36,073 nt of DNA from Nitrospirota bacterium (lineage in GTDB: Bacteria; Nitrospirota; Nitrospiria; Nitrospirales; UBA8639). The DNA is taken from NCBI GenBank assembly GCA_027623995.1, contig JAQBUF010000033.1:1-36073 (forward strand), given 5' to 3'. Under the pieces are notes generated by a model. That model worked only from the letters and a program-made list of their open reading frames with translations. It did not search any database and was not told the origin of the DNA. Within the stretch, counting starts at the first letter, position 1; every line of letters begins with the position of its first letter. The position numbers were made by a program, and so were the translations under genes. Below, in pieces: positions 7,294 through 13,676 of the stretch.

Positions 7294-7868
7294 TCAGGAC
7301 TCTTGTCCTAGAACGCGACGGGCCGCATCAAATGCAGCTCGAAAGTTTGGCAGTTGGCTCATGGGTACAATTTCAATATACCGGATCATATTCTCCTCAT
7401 CCACAACGAGCACAGCTCGCTGCAAGATTTGATGCATGGGATGAAGTAGACCTGTTTTTTGCCAAAATCAAAATGAGGAGAGTCAGATAAAAACCTGATA
7501 TTGGCAATATTGGCCTTTTCTGAGAAAATTTTTTGGTCCTTGTGTGTATTTGTGCTGATGGTGACAATCTCAAGGTATTGATCCAATCCTTCATTCTTTT
7601 CGCTAAACCGATGTGTCTGTTCATCGCACACAGGGGTGTTGAGCTGAGGAACCATGCTAAGAATTTTCACATGGCCCTTGAGTTCGCTCAGTTGGATCGT
7701 GGAATTATCCGCGCCAAGGAGGTTGGCGTCAGGAAGTTCCTGCCCACGGGAAAGGTTCGTCGCGATCGACCAGGCAGGAACACTGAAAAGCAATAGAGCA
7801 AAGAGACTGATGACATTCATCTGGAAATATCTCATCAACAGACGCTTGAAGTAGAACCTATCGTGCAT
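7294..7868 (-). pseudogene. Exported thiol peroxidase (Tpx-like), frameshifted
   Basis: A peroxiredoxin of the Tpx type with an N-terminal signal sequence (NVISLFALLLFSVPAWS). The peroxidatic cysteine is in LNTPVCDEQTHRF (Cys81), and IVTISTNTHKDQKIF and FLSDSPHFDFGKK follow the family. After GKK the reading frame is lost. If one base is added to the A6 run (T6 at 7455-7460 on the plus strand) it continues TGLLHPMHQILQRAVLVVDEE and ends at 7294, giving a normal Tpx C-terminus and 191 residues. As written, the frame ends at 7386 with an unrelated tail. I see no resolving Cys at the usual helix position. The cause may be a homopolymer sequencing error, a true mutation, or slippage. The start at 7868 is supported by AAAGGAAA. 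Confidence 0.85.
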
Positions 7869-7905
7869 AAAAATTTCCTTTCACCAAGGTTCAAGAACGT
7901 GGCAA

Positions 7906-8832
7906 TCATGAACCTTTTTCCAGTATTGCATAAAGAGCAGACTGGAGATGGGGATATGTAAAAGAAAACCCAAGTTTTTGAGCAATCAAAGGATTCACCA
8001 ATTGACCATGGGTCATCAGTGTAGACAATTCACCCAATACGATGTTTAGCATAAACGCAGGGACTGGAAGCCAGGATGGTCTCCCCAATGCCTTTCCCAG
8101 TTGAACACAAAATTCTTTCATCGTGACCGGATGGGGAGAGGCTGCGTTGATGGGACCTTTGTAGGAATCATGTTCAAGAATGGTCGCGATGAGGCGAACG
8201 AGATCCTCCACGTGAATCCAACTGACAGGTTGAGTCTCATCGCCAATGGGCCCTCCCAAAAAGAGTTGAAAAGGGAGTAGCATTTTTTTGAGTGCCCCAC
8301 CATCTTTCCCTAACACCATACTCGTCCGTAGGCAGACGGTCCGAACTCCATAGTCGGTTGCCCTGAAGGCTTCTTCTTCCCATTCCACACACAACTCAGC
8401 CAGAAAACCCTTTCCAGGCTTGGCTAATTCATCGACAGCGTTCTTCCCTTCAAGACCATAATAGCCAATCCCGGATGCGTTGATGAGCACTTTTGGTCGA
8501 TCGGTTATGGGAAGATTGGACAACGCATTCACAATCATGCGAGTTGTATCGATCCGGCTCGACCGAAGCATTTCCTTTCGTGATGGCGTCCATCGGCCAT
8601 CCGCGATTGATCCTCCGGCCAGATTGATGACGGCATCCTGCCCCAATAAATTTTTCTCCAGTCCCCCCCATTTCAGGCGGTCCCACTCATGAAGGTGAAC
8701 TTGCGTGGGAAGCACCTTTTGCCCTCGTGAAGTATTTCGTGTGAGAACGGTCACTTCGTGTTGTCGTTGGAGTAATTGAGGACAAAGGTGTCTCCCGATA
8801 AAACCAGTTCCTCCTGCAATGACGATATTCAT
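7906..8832 (-). CDS. TIGR01777-family NAD(P)-binding epimerase-like protein
   Basis: A 308-residue extended short-chain dehydrogenase-like protein of the YfcH/SDR39U1 group. It has a Rossmann motif (IVIAGGTGFIGRHL) at the N-terminus, INLAGGSIADGRWT, INASGIGYYG and the C-terminal DUF1731-like region (GRPSWLPVPAFMLNIVLGE). The substrate is unknown for the family. The ATG at 8832 overlaps the stop of the upstream SUMF1-like gene as ATGA, so the two are translationally coupled. The longer frame to 8883 reads into that gene and is rejected. Homologues occur beside photolyase/TudS genes in other bacteria, which fits this neighbourhood. Confidence 0.9.
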   Translation of the reverse strand: MNIVIAGGTGFIGRHLCPQLLQRQHEVTVLTRNTSRGQKVLPTQVHLHEWDRLKWGGLEKNLLGQDAVINLAGGSIADGRWTPSRKEMLRSSRIDTTRMIVNALSNLPITDRPKVLINASGIGYYGLEGKNAVDELAKPGKGFLAELCVEWEEEAFRATDYGVRTVCLRTSMVLGKDGGALKKMLLPFQLFLGGPIGDETQPVSWIHVEDLVRLIATILEHDSYKGPINAASPHPVTMKEFCVQLGKALGRPSWLPVPAFMLNIVLGELSTLMTHGQLVNPLIAQKLGFSFTYPHLQSALYAILEKGS

Positions 8833-9653
8833 CTGGATTTTCCTATCGTTGGTTGCGCCTCTGTAGAAAGATCTTTGGCGCAACGGAACCCTGTTCCATG
8901 AGTTTTGAGTGCGAATCCTCCCTTCCCCCTTGCTGCTGCTCTGATGTCTGCGTCGAAGCTTCGCCAGGAACCTCCTCGGATGACCTTGAGTAGACTCTTC
9001 TCGGGCCCTTTGGGATTTCGTTGGGGAGCCTGTTGATAATAATCTTTGTCATACCAATCCTGGACCCACTCCCTTGCATTGCCAGACATGTCATGTACTC
9101 CATAAGCTGAGGCGCCTTTGGGCTGTGATCCCACTGGCTTGAGGGTATCTTTGTCTGCCCAATCATGATCATAGTTGGCATGTAAGGGAGATGGTTCCTG
9201 GTCACCCCAGGGATACATTCTGCCATCCGTGCCTCTTGCAGCCTTTTCCCATTCGGCTTCTGTGGGCAGCCGCTTTCCTCCCCATTGACAGTAGTCAGCG
9301 GCATCATGCCATGTCACTTGGACCACAGGGAGATTCTCAATCCCTGGCGCTGTGGATAGAGAACCCTCCGCATAGACGTTGAATGGTTCTTTGTGTCCGG
9401 TGGCAGCAATGAAGGCCAGATAACGTGAATTGGTCACTTCATATTTATCAATTGAAAACGCATTCAAAAATATCTTAGTTCTTGGCATTTCGTCCGCACG
9501 TCCCGCTCCCTCGCTACTCCCTCGAATAAAACTGCCGGCTGGAATGTTCACCATGGGAACATCATCCCTTTCCACCACCGGATGGTCAGCCAATGCAGGG
9601 AGATGGCAAAGGAGCAGGCCAATCGCCAGTTTTGTGATTCGTGTCAGGTTCAT
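8829..9653 (-). CDS. Exported SUMF1-like (FGE-sulfatase domain) protein A
   Basis: A 274-residue protein with a signal peptide (LAIGLLLCHLPALA) followed by one formylglycine-generating-enzyme-like domain: MVNIPAGSFIRGS, IDKYEVTNSRYLAFIAATGH, VTWHDAADYCQWGGKRLPTE, MYPWGD, GVHDMSGNAREWVQDWYD, VIRGGSWRS and GTGFRCAKD. The two catalytic cysteines found near GGS in true FGE are absent (GGSWRSFDADIRAAARG). It is therefore unlikely to convert sulfatase cysteines and fits the wider SUMF1/EgtB/PvdO/NirV group. It overlaps the next gene downstream and the one upstream by 4 bases each, so the three genes form a tight operon. Confidence 0.9.
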   Translation of the reverse strand: MNLTRITKLAIGLLLCHLPALADHPVVERDDVPMVNIPAGSFIRGSSEGAGRADEMPRTKIFLNAFSIDKYEVTNSRYLAFIAATGHKEPFNVYAEGSLSTAPGIENLPVVQVTWHDAADYCQWGGKRLPTEAEWEKAARGTDGRMYPWGDQEPSPLHANYDHDWADKDTLKPVGSQPKGASAYGVHDMSGNAREWVQDWYDKDYYQQAPQRNPKGPEKSLLKVIRGGSWRSFDADIRAAARGKGGFALKTHGTGFRCAKDLSTEAQPTIGKSR

Positions 9654-10021
9654 TGTTTTTGCCTTTGACTATCTTCCTTAATTTGATGAGATATTTTTTT
9701 AATTCGATCGGTGATTTCGAATACGGTCAACGTGTCATTTGCTCTAGCCGCGTTACGGGCATCAACTAATAAGAGACGAGATTCATGCAAGGCTTGTTCA
9801 ATCTTCGTCTGCATATCTGGGGACGCCAGGGTGCCACCCAGTGCGGCATGATGGAACGCTTCCCATGCTTCCTCGACGCTTTTCCCCGCAAGATACAATG
9901 ATTCCTCTACAGGATTCTGTGGGGTGAACTGTCCCCCCGCGGGGACGGCCCAGGCCAGACCCATCCCCCACGTCATGCTCAAGGCTATAAAGGTGATTTT
10001 TATAAGAGTTAGATTTTTCAC
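9650..10021 (-). CDS. Small exported helical protein of unknown function
   Basis: A 123-residue protein with a GTG start at 10021 preceded by AGAGGTGA. It has a signal peptide (ITFIALSMTWGMGLAWAVPAGG), then a mostly helical, charged domain (SLYLAGKSVEEAWEAFHHAA; KIEQALHESRLLLVDARNAARAND) with no cysteines. I recognise no family. Its stop overlaps the SUMF1-like A start (ATGA), so the products are probably made together and may interact in the periplasm. Confidence 0.75.
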   Translation of the reverse strand: MKNLTLIKITFIALSMTWGMGLAWAVPAGGQFTPQNPVEESLYLAGKSVEEAWEAFHHAALGGTLASPDMQTKIEQALHESRLLLVDARNAARANDTLTVFEITDRIKKISHQIKEDSQRQKQ

Positions 10022-10099
10022 GGTTCACCTCTCGATCTTCTTGCAAAAGCGATACGCTATGTTTTCTTCAATGAATACGTTCATTAACATTAGGACGGT

Positions 10100-11197
10100 C
10101 TACGGTTCCCTTTTGCCTTTTTCGACAATTTTCTTAAGCCGCAATAAATTTTCATTACGTGGATCAATTTTTAGAGCTTGGTCAATGTAGGTTTCTGCTT
10201 CTTTGTACCGCTCCAGGCCCACTTCCTTCATTGCTTCGATGGCGTAGGTTCGAATAGCATCCTCGATTTCTTGCGAGGCGGTCTTGGCGCATCTGAAACC
10301 CAGTCCCACGCCATAACTATTGTTCATGGGGTGATTCCAAAATCTGTGGGTCGTAGTCACGGTATGGTCCGCCGCAATCCAGGATCCACCACGCACAACC
10401 TTTTTTTCGCCGACTGTCAGACGATCGACATAGGTTCCCGTTCCACCCAACCACACAGCTTTAGGCGGTCCAGTAGGATTCGGAGGAAGCGGTCGTTGGG
10501 AATAATAGTTAGGGTCATACCAATCGTGGACCCATTCGAAGACATTCCCAGCCATGTGGTGAAGACCATAAGGACTCACCGCCTCCGGGAGCGAATCAAT
10601 GGGCATGGTGGATTTATTCCGCTTGCCATTGTTCACATGCTTTGCATTAAATGTATTCCCCCAGGGATATCGAAGGCCTTCAGGGCCTCGAGCGGCATGC
10701 TCCCACTCGGCTTCTGTCGGCAGGCGTTTGCCCTCCCATTCACAAAAGGCTTTCGCGTCATTCCAATTGACTCCCACCACCGGCTGCATGGCTCCGTTTA
10801 ATCGTGGATCGTCCCAGTAGGCCGGAGCCGCATGCCCCGTGGCTTTCATGAATTGACCAAATTTGCGATTCGACACTTCGTATTTATCTATTAAGTAGGA
10901 GCTTAGTAAGACCCAATGAGCAGGACCCTCGTCCTGAAATGCCGACTTTGACCAGGGCATGGACATTCTTCGTTGATACAAGGAGGGTGTTTCAGCTTTG
11001 AAAGATGGAATTGTATCCGGATTTTTATCGAGTCCTATGATAACGACGCCAAAGGGTATGTAGGCCATGTCCTCTGGAATGGCATTGAGAGATTCTGCTT
11101 GGGCGGAGGGAATAATATTGAATGATAGGCTCAGGGTAATCATAAATACCCAAAACATATTGAAACTCGTTGTTTTATGGATGCGTGTTTCAGTCAT
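10100..11197 (-). CDS. Exported SUMF1-like protein B with TPR-like tail
   Basis: A 365-residue protein. The ATG at 11197 is chosen because AAAAGGGAAATTCAC precedes it; ATGs at 11221 and 11215 lack this. It has a signal peptide (VFMITLSLSFNIIPSAQA), an FGE-sulfatase domain (IDKYEVSNRKFGQFMKATGH, VNWNDAKAFCEWEGKRLPTE, MAGNVFEWVHDWYDPNYY, VVRGGSWIAADHTVTTTHRF, GVGLGFRCAK) and a C-terminal TPR-like helix pair (ERYKEAETYIDQALKIDPRN). No FGE cysteine pair is present. It is clearly paralogous to protein C over its whole length, including the tail. Confidence 0.9.
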   Translation of the reverse strand: MTETRIHKTTSFNMFWVFMITLSLSFNIIPSAQAESLNAIPEDMAYIPFGVVIIGLDKNPDTIPSFKAETPSLYQRRMSMPWSKSAFQDEGPAHWVLLSSYLIDKYEVSNRKFGQFMKATGHAAPAYWDDPRLNGAMQPVVGVNWNDAKAFCEWEGKRLPTEAEWEHAARGPEGLRYPWGNTFNAKHVNNGKRNKSTMPIDSLPEAVSPYGLHHMAGNVFEWVHDWYDPNYYSQRPLPPNPTGPPKAVWLGGTGTYVDRLTVGEKKVVRGGSWIAADHTVTTTHRFWNHPMNNSYGVGLGFRCAKTASQEIEDAIRTYAIEAMKEVGLERYKEAETYIDQALKIDPRNENLLRLKKIVEKGKREP

Positions 11198-11232
11198 GTG
11201 AATTTCCCTTTTCATTAACATTCAAGCCCCAA

Positions 11233-11263
11233 TTCTGGGAGGACCATATTAGTCCTCCCAGAA
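11233..11263. promoter_or_regulatory. Strong hairpin between SUMF1-like genes C and B
   Basis: CTGGGAGGAC (11235-11244), loop CATATTA, then GTCCTCCCAG (11252-11261), extended by two T-A pairs to a 12-pair stem. No U run follows on the minus strand, so it is not a classic intrinsic terminator. It could stabilise the upstream mRNA or partially attenuate, giving more of protein C than of downstream products. Confidence 0.6.
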
Positions 11264-11273
11264 GCTGCCCCAT

Positions 11274-12218
11274 TTAGTTCTTGATCTCTTTCAAAATCAT
11301 TTTTCGGGTTTCTTGATATTCCCTATTTTCTGGATCGTTCTCCAGGGCTTTGTCGATGGACATCAATGCGTCATTCCATCTCTCTTTGCCCATGCTGATG
11401 AGAGAATGCATGAAGTGGTAGCGAACCATTTCCATGCTGTCACCATCCGCGGATTTCGCACATCGGAATCCCAGACCCACTCCATAGGAGTTGTTTTCTG
11501 GTTGATTCCAGAATCGATGACTGGTGTGCAGGGAAGTTTGCGGAGCCAACCATGATCCACCCTTCAGCACCTTCACTGGACCCTGGTTCGCGAAGTTGTA
11601 TCCACCTGCTGGTCCTTGAGGGTTCAGTGCTGGGCTTACTTGAAAGTAATTTGGGTCATACCAATCATTCACCCATTCGAATACATTGCCGGCCATGTTG
11701 TACAACCCATATCCACTCACTCCCTCGGGATAGGAATCCACGGGTTTGGTTTTGCCAACATTTTGTCCGTAATTTGCTCGTGTAGGATCTATCTTGTGTC
11801 CCCAGGGGTAATGACTTTCATCAGGGCCTTTGGCCGCGCGTTCCCATTCAGCTTCGGTGGGAAGTCTTTTACCCTTCCATTCACAGAAGGCGTTGGAGTC
11901 GTACCAATTTACTCCGACCACAGGTTGGTTTGGACTGTTCAGGCGGGGGTCATCCCAATACGCCGGGGCCGGGTGTTTGGTGGCCTTCATAAACTCTCGA
12001 TACTGCGCGTTCGACACCTCGTATTTATCAATGTGGTAACCGCCTACCACCACCTTATGAGGAGCTTCATCGCTATGATCTTTGCTTCCCATGTTGAATT
12101 CACCTTGGGGAATGAACACCATGTCATCGGTATTTGCTGCCAGGGCGGTGGCCCCTGGAGCGACTGTCAAGGATAATGACATGAGAATCGCGTTGGTGGA
12201 TGTGAAGAGTTTGTTCAT
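11274..12218 (-). CDS. Exported SUMF1-like protein C with TPR-like tail
   Basis: A 314-residue protein. The ATG at 12218 has AAAGGAGAT 8 bases upstream; the frame's upstream extension to 12269 has no ribosome-binding site. It has a signal peptide (ILMSLSLTVAPGATALA) and an FGE-sulfatase domain (MVFIPQGEFNMGSKDHSDEA, IDKYEVSNAQYREFMKATKH, VNWYDSNAFCEWKGKRLPTE, MAGNVFEWVNDWYDPNYF, KGGSWLAPQTSLHTSHRFW, GVGLGFRCAKS). A helical tail resembles one TPR (KERWNDALMSIDKALENDPE). The FGE active-site cysteines are absent. HRFWN-P-NNSYGVGLGFRCAK is shared almost exactly with protein B, which points to a gene duplication. Confidence 0.9.
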   Translation of the reverse strand: MNKLFTSTNAILMSLSLTVAPGATALAANTDDMVFIPQGEFNMGSKDHSDEAPHKVVVGGYHIDKYEVSNAQYREFMKATKHPAPAYWDDPRLNSPNQPVVGVNWYDSNAFCEWKGKRLPTEAEWERAAKGPDESHYPWGHKIDPTRANYGQNVGKTKPVDSYPEGVSGYGLYNMAGNVFEWVNDWYDPNYFQVSPALNPQGPAGGYNFANQGPVKVLKGGSWLAPQTSLHTSHRFWNQPENNSYGVGLGFRCAKSADGDSMEMVRYHFMHSLISMGKERWNDALMSIDKALENDPENREYQETRKMILKEIKN

Positions 12219-12271
12219 GATTTGATCTCCTTTTTTGAAACAATTGGTTTGTGGTTGACTGTATTTCATTG

Positions 12272-12559
12272 TTAATTACTGACTGACTGCATCTTTCCCC
12301 AGCGTCGTCGGTGTTCCTGCTTGGGGTTTGGAAGCTCGGCGCGGGTCCGATTTTCGAGAATGAGCGAATCCACGACATCCCCACATTGCACGCACCGAAG
12401 AGCCCACCGACGCATTTGGCCCGTTTGGTCGTAGAGATCAAAAAGGCTTTCCCTGATGAACAGGCCACCGCATCGCGTGCAGGGGAATGAGTTCTGTTCC
12501 CCTTGATGCATCCCATCTGACACCAGGGGGCTGGTTTGGGTTGCTAGGTAGGTCGCCAT
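12272..12559 (-). CDS. Small zinc-ribbon protein
   Basis: A 95-residue protein beginning MATYLATQTSPLVSDG. Two CxxC knuckles (PCTRCGG and RCVQCGD), separated by about 25 residues, form a probable zinc ribbon. The Arg-rich C-terminus (KQEHRRRWGK) could contact nucleic acid. In-frame ATGs exist at 12610 and 12601. However, the predicted sigma-54 start site near 12613 would leave those almost leaderless, so the ATG at 12559, preceded by a purine-rich AAAGAAAAGAAAAAG tract, is preferred. It is the first gene of the SUMF1-like unit. Its role is unknown. Confidence 0.75.
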   Translation of the reverse strand: MATYLATQTSPLVSDGMHQGEQNSFPCTRCGGLFIRESLFDLYDQTGQMRRWALRCVQCGDVVDSLILENRTRAELPNPKQEHRRRWGKMQSVSN

Positions 12560-12623
12560 GACTTTTTCTTTTCTTTCTATGAGACAGTGTGTGTTTTTCA
12601 TTTCCTTCATGTTCGTTACTTAA

Positions 12624-12640
12624 TCCAATTCTCGTGCCAA
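12624..12640 (-). promoter_or_regulatory. Sigma-54 promoter upstream of the SUMF1-like operon
   Basis: On the minus strand the sequence is TTGGCACGAGAATTGGA. The sigma-54 consensus is TTGGCACG-N4-TTGCW, and spacing and bases match except C to G in the -12 GC. Transcription should begin near 12613. The only paired palindromes in this intergenic region lie about 85-130 bases upstream, the usual distance for enhancer-binding proteins, and such an activator is encoded 1 kb away. Confidence 0.75.
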
Positions 12641-12721
12641 AATTTTAAATACAAAAAATACGTTTAAAGACAATATCTTATGAATTGTTTTATAAAAATG
12701 TTATTGAGAAGCCACAAAAGC

Positions 12722-12769
12722 TGAGACAGAGTTATGTCTTATTAAAATGTCTCATGTATTACTGAGACA
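12722..12769. promoter_or_regulatory. Upstream activator sites, TGAGACA / TGTCTCA family
   Basis: Four half-sites: TGAGACA (12722-12728), TGTCTTA (12735-12741), TGTCTCA (12748-12754) and TGAGACA (12763-12769). The first two form a palindrome with a 6-base spacer. The same half-site and the same 6-base spacer recur upstream of the response-regulator promoter at 13622-13662. I infer binding sites for the Fis-type activator encoded at 13677-15422. Confidence 0.65.
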
Positions 12770-13001
12770 CATATTTAAGTCTGCGTTGGTTATGGGCGTA
12801 TGAGTGGATGAGGAGGGAGGCAAAAACCCCAAATGGTTTTCGAAACTAAAAAAGGACCACAGGGAAAGATGATGTTGTGGAAATGAAGAAGGAGTGAGTT
12901 GGCCTGTTGAATATTACATGTCGAGGGCCCAGAAATGCTTCAGGACAGACGGCTCGCAGCAGGGAGAGGGAATGTCCAAAAGCATGCCCTGAGTCGTAAT
13001 T
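12770..13001. other. Intergenic sequence between operon and response regulator gene
   Basis: Apart from the activator sites and promoter annotated separately, this stretch shows no credible coding frame. It would hold the transcription end of the response regulator gene, but no hairpin followed by a U run is obvious. Confidence 0.5.
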
Positions 13002-13442
13002 CTAGCCCTTGGAGGAAAAAGGAAGCCTGGCTAATTGGAACCAGAAATATTCTACGGCTTTGACAATTTCGAAAAACGGTTCAAGGTCCACAGGCTTGGT
13101 GAGGTAGCAATTCGCATGCAGTTCATAGGCTTTGGCAATATCATCTGGGTTTTGGGAAGAGCTGAGAACAATGACCGGGATTCGCTTGAGGGTTTTATCA
13201 TCCTTGATGTGTTTGAGAATTTCAAAACCATTTTTTTGGGGGAGATTCAAATCCAGCAAGATTAAATGGGGAAGGCCTTGAGAATTTTTACCTTTGACCT
13301 CATCGAGAAACCGAATGGCTATGGATCCATCAGCTAGGACGTACAAGGTTGGGTTCAGTGTTGATTCCTTTAAGGCTTCTTCAAGGAGCCGCACGTCTGC
13401 CGGGTTATCTTCTATAATGAGAATGTTCGTTTTGTCCTTCAT
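13002..13442 (-). CDS. Single-domain response regulator (CheY/Rcp1-like)
   Basis: A 146-residue receiver domain without output domain. Acidic pocket IIEDNPADVRLLEEAL, phosphoacceptor Asp in LILLDLNLPQKNGFEIL, Thr/Ser in VIVLSSS and Lys in CYLTKPVDLE are all present. The sequence style (EDNPADVRLL, LDLNLPQKNG) is that of Rcp1-type regulators paired with phytochrome-type kinases, whose HisKA motif (HDLQEPLR) is the one in the kinase at 15520-17634. It probably acts as a phosphate shuttle or sink for that kinase. The gene has its own predicted sigma-54 promoter. Confidence 0.92.
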   Translation of the reverse strand: MKDKTNILIIEDNPADVRLLEEALKESTLNPTLYVLADGSIAIRFLDEVKGKNSQGLPHLILLDLNLPQKNGFEILKHIKDDKTLKRIPVIVLSSSQNPDDIAKAYELHANCYLTKPVDLEPFFEIVKAVEYFWFQLARLPFSSKG

Positions 13443-13533
13443 ATCATTTCATTTCCACTGTGGTGTAGCCCAGATTTGAAATTTCTACCGTAGGACCAAC
13501 GAAGAATCTTCCATTGATCTTAGAGGACAGCTA

Positions 13534-13550
13534 TACAATGTTTATGCCAA
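13534..13550 (-). promoter_or_regulatory. Sigma-54 promoter upstream of the response regulator gene
   Basis: On the minus strand TTGGCATAAACATTGTA matches TTGGCACG-N4-TTGCW at the -24 GG, the following CA and the -12 TTG, with T replacing the -12 C. Start would be near 13522, giving an 80-base leader. The palindromic activator sites lie 75-130 bases upstream, the same arrangement as at 12624-12769. Confidence 0.6.
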
Positions 13551-13621
13551 CCTTGTTTTCGAAAAAACATTATTAAAAACAGTATGTTGTAAGTTTATGT
13601 GGAAGGAGAATCTTTCTAGTT

Positions 13622-13662
13622 TGAGACACCTTCGAGACAGGTTATCGTCTCATAGTGTCTCG
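13622..13662. promoter_or_regulatory. Upstream activator sites, GAGACA / GTCTC family
   Basis: Half-sites are TGAGACA (13622-13628), CGAGACA (13633-13639), CGTCTCA (13646-13652) and TGTCTCG (13656-13662). The inner pair is a palindrome with a 6-base spacer, as at 12722-12741; the outer pair is a second, wider palindrome. The sites lie just past the stop codon of the activator gene. Confidence 0.65.
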
Positions 13663-13676
13663 CATGGTGGGGAGGT

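Noticed and set aside
7450-7465. Programmed -1 frameshifting at AAAAAAC in the thiol peroxidase gene
   Set aside because: The slippery heptamer is out of phase with the zero frame (frame reads AAA AAA CAG), and thiol peroxidases are not known to use frameshifting. A sequencing error or mutation is simpler.
8829-12218. Calling the SUMF1-like proteins formylglycine-generating enzymes
   Set aside because: The catalytic cysteine pair is absent in all three and no sulfatase is encoded nearby.
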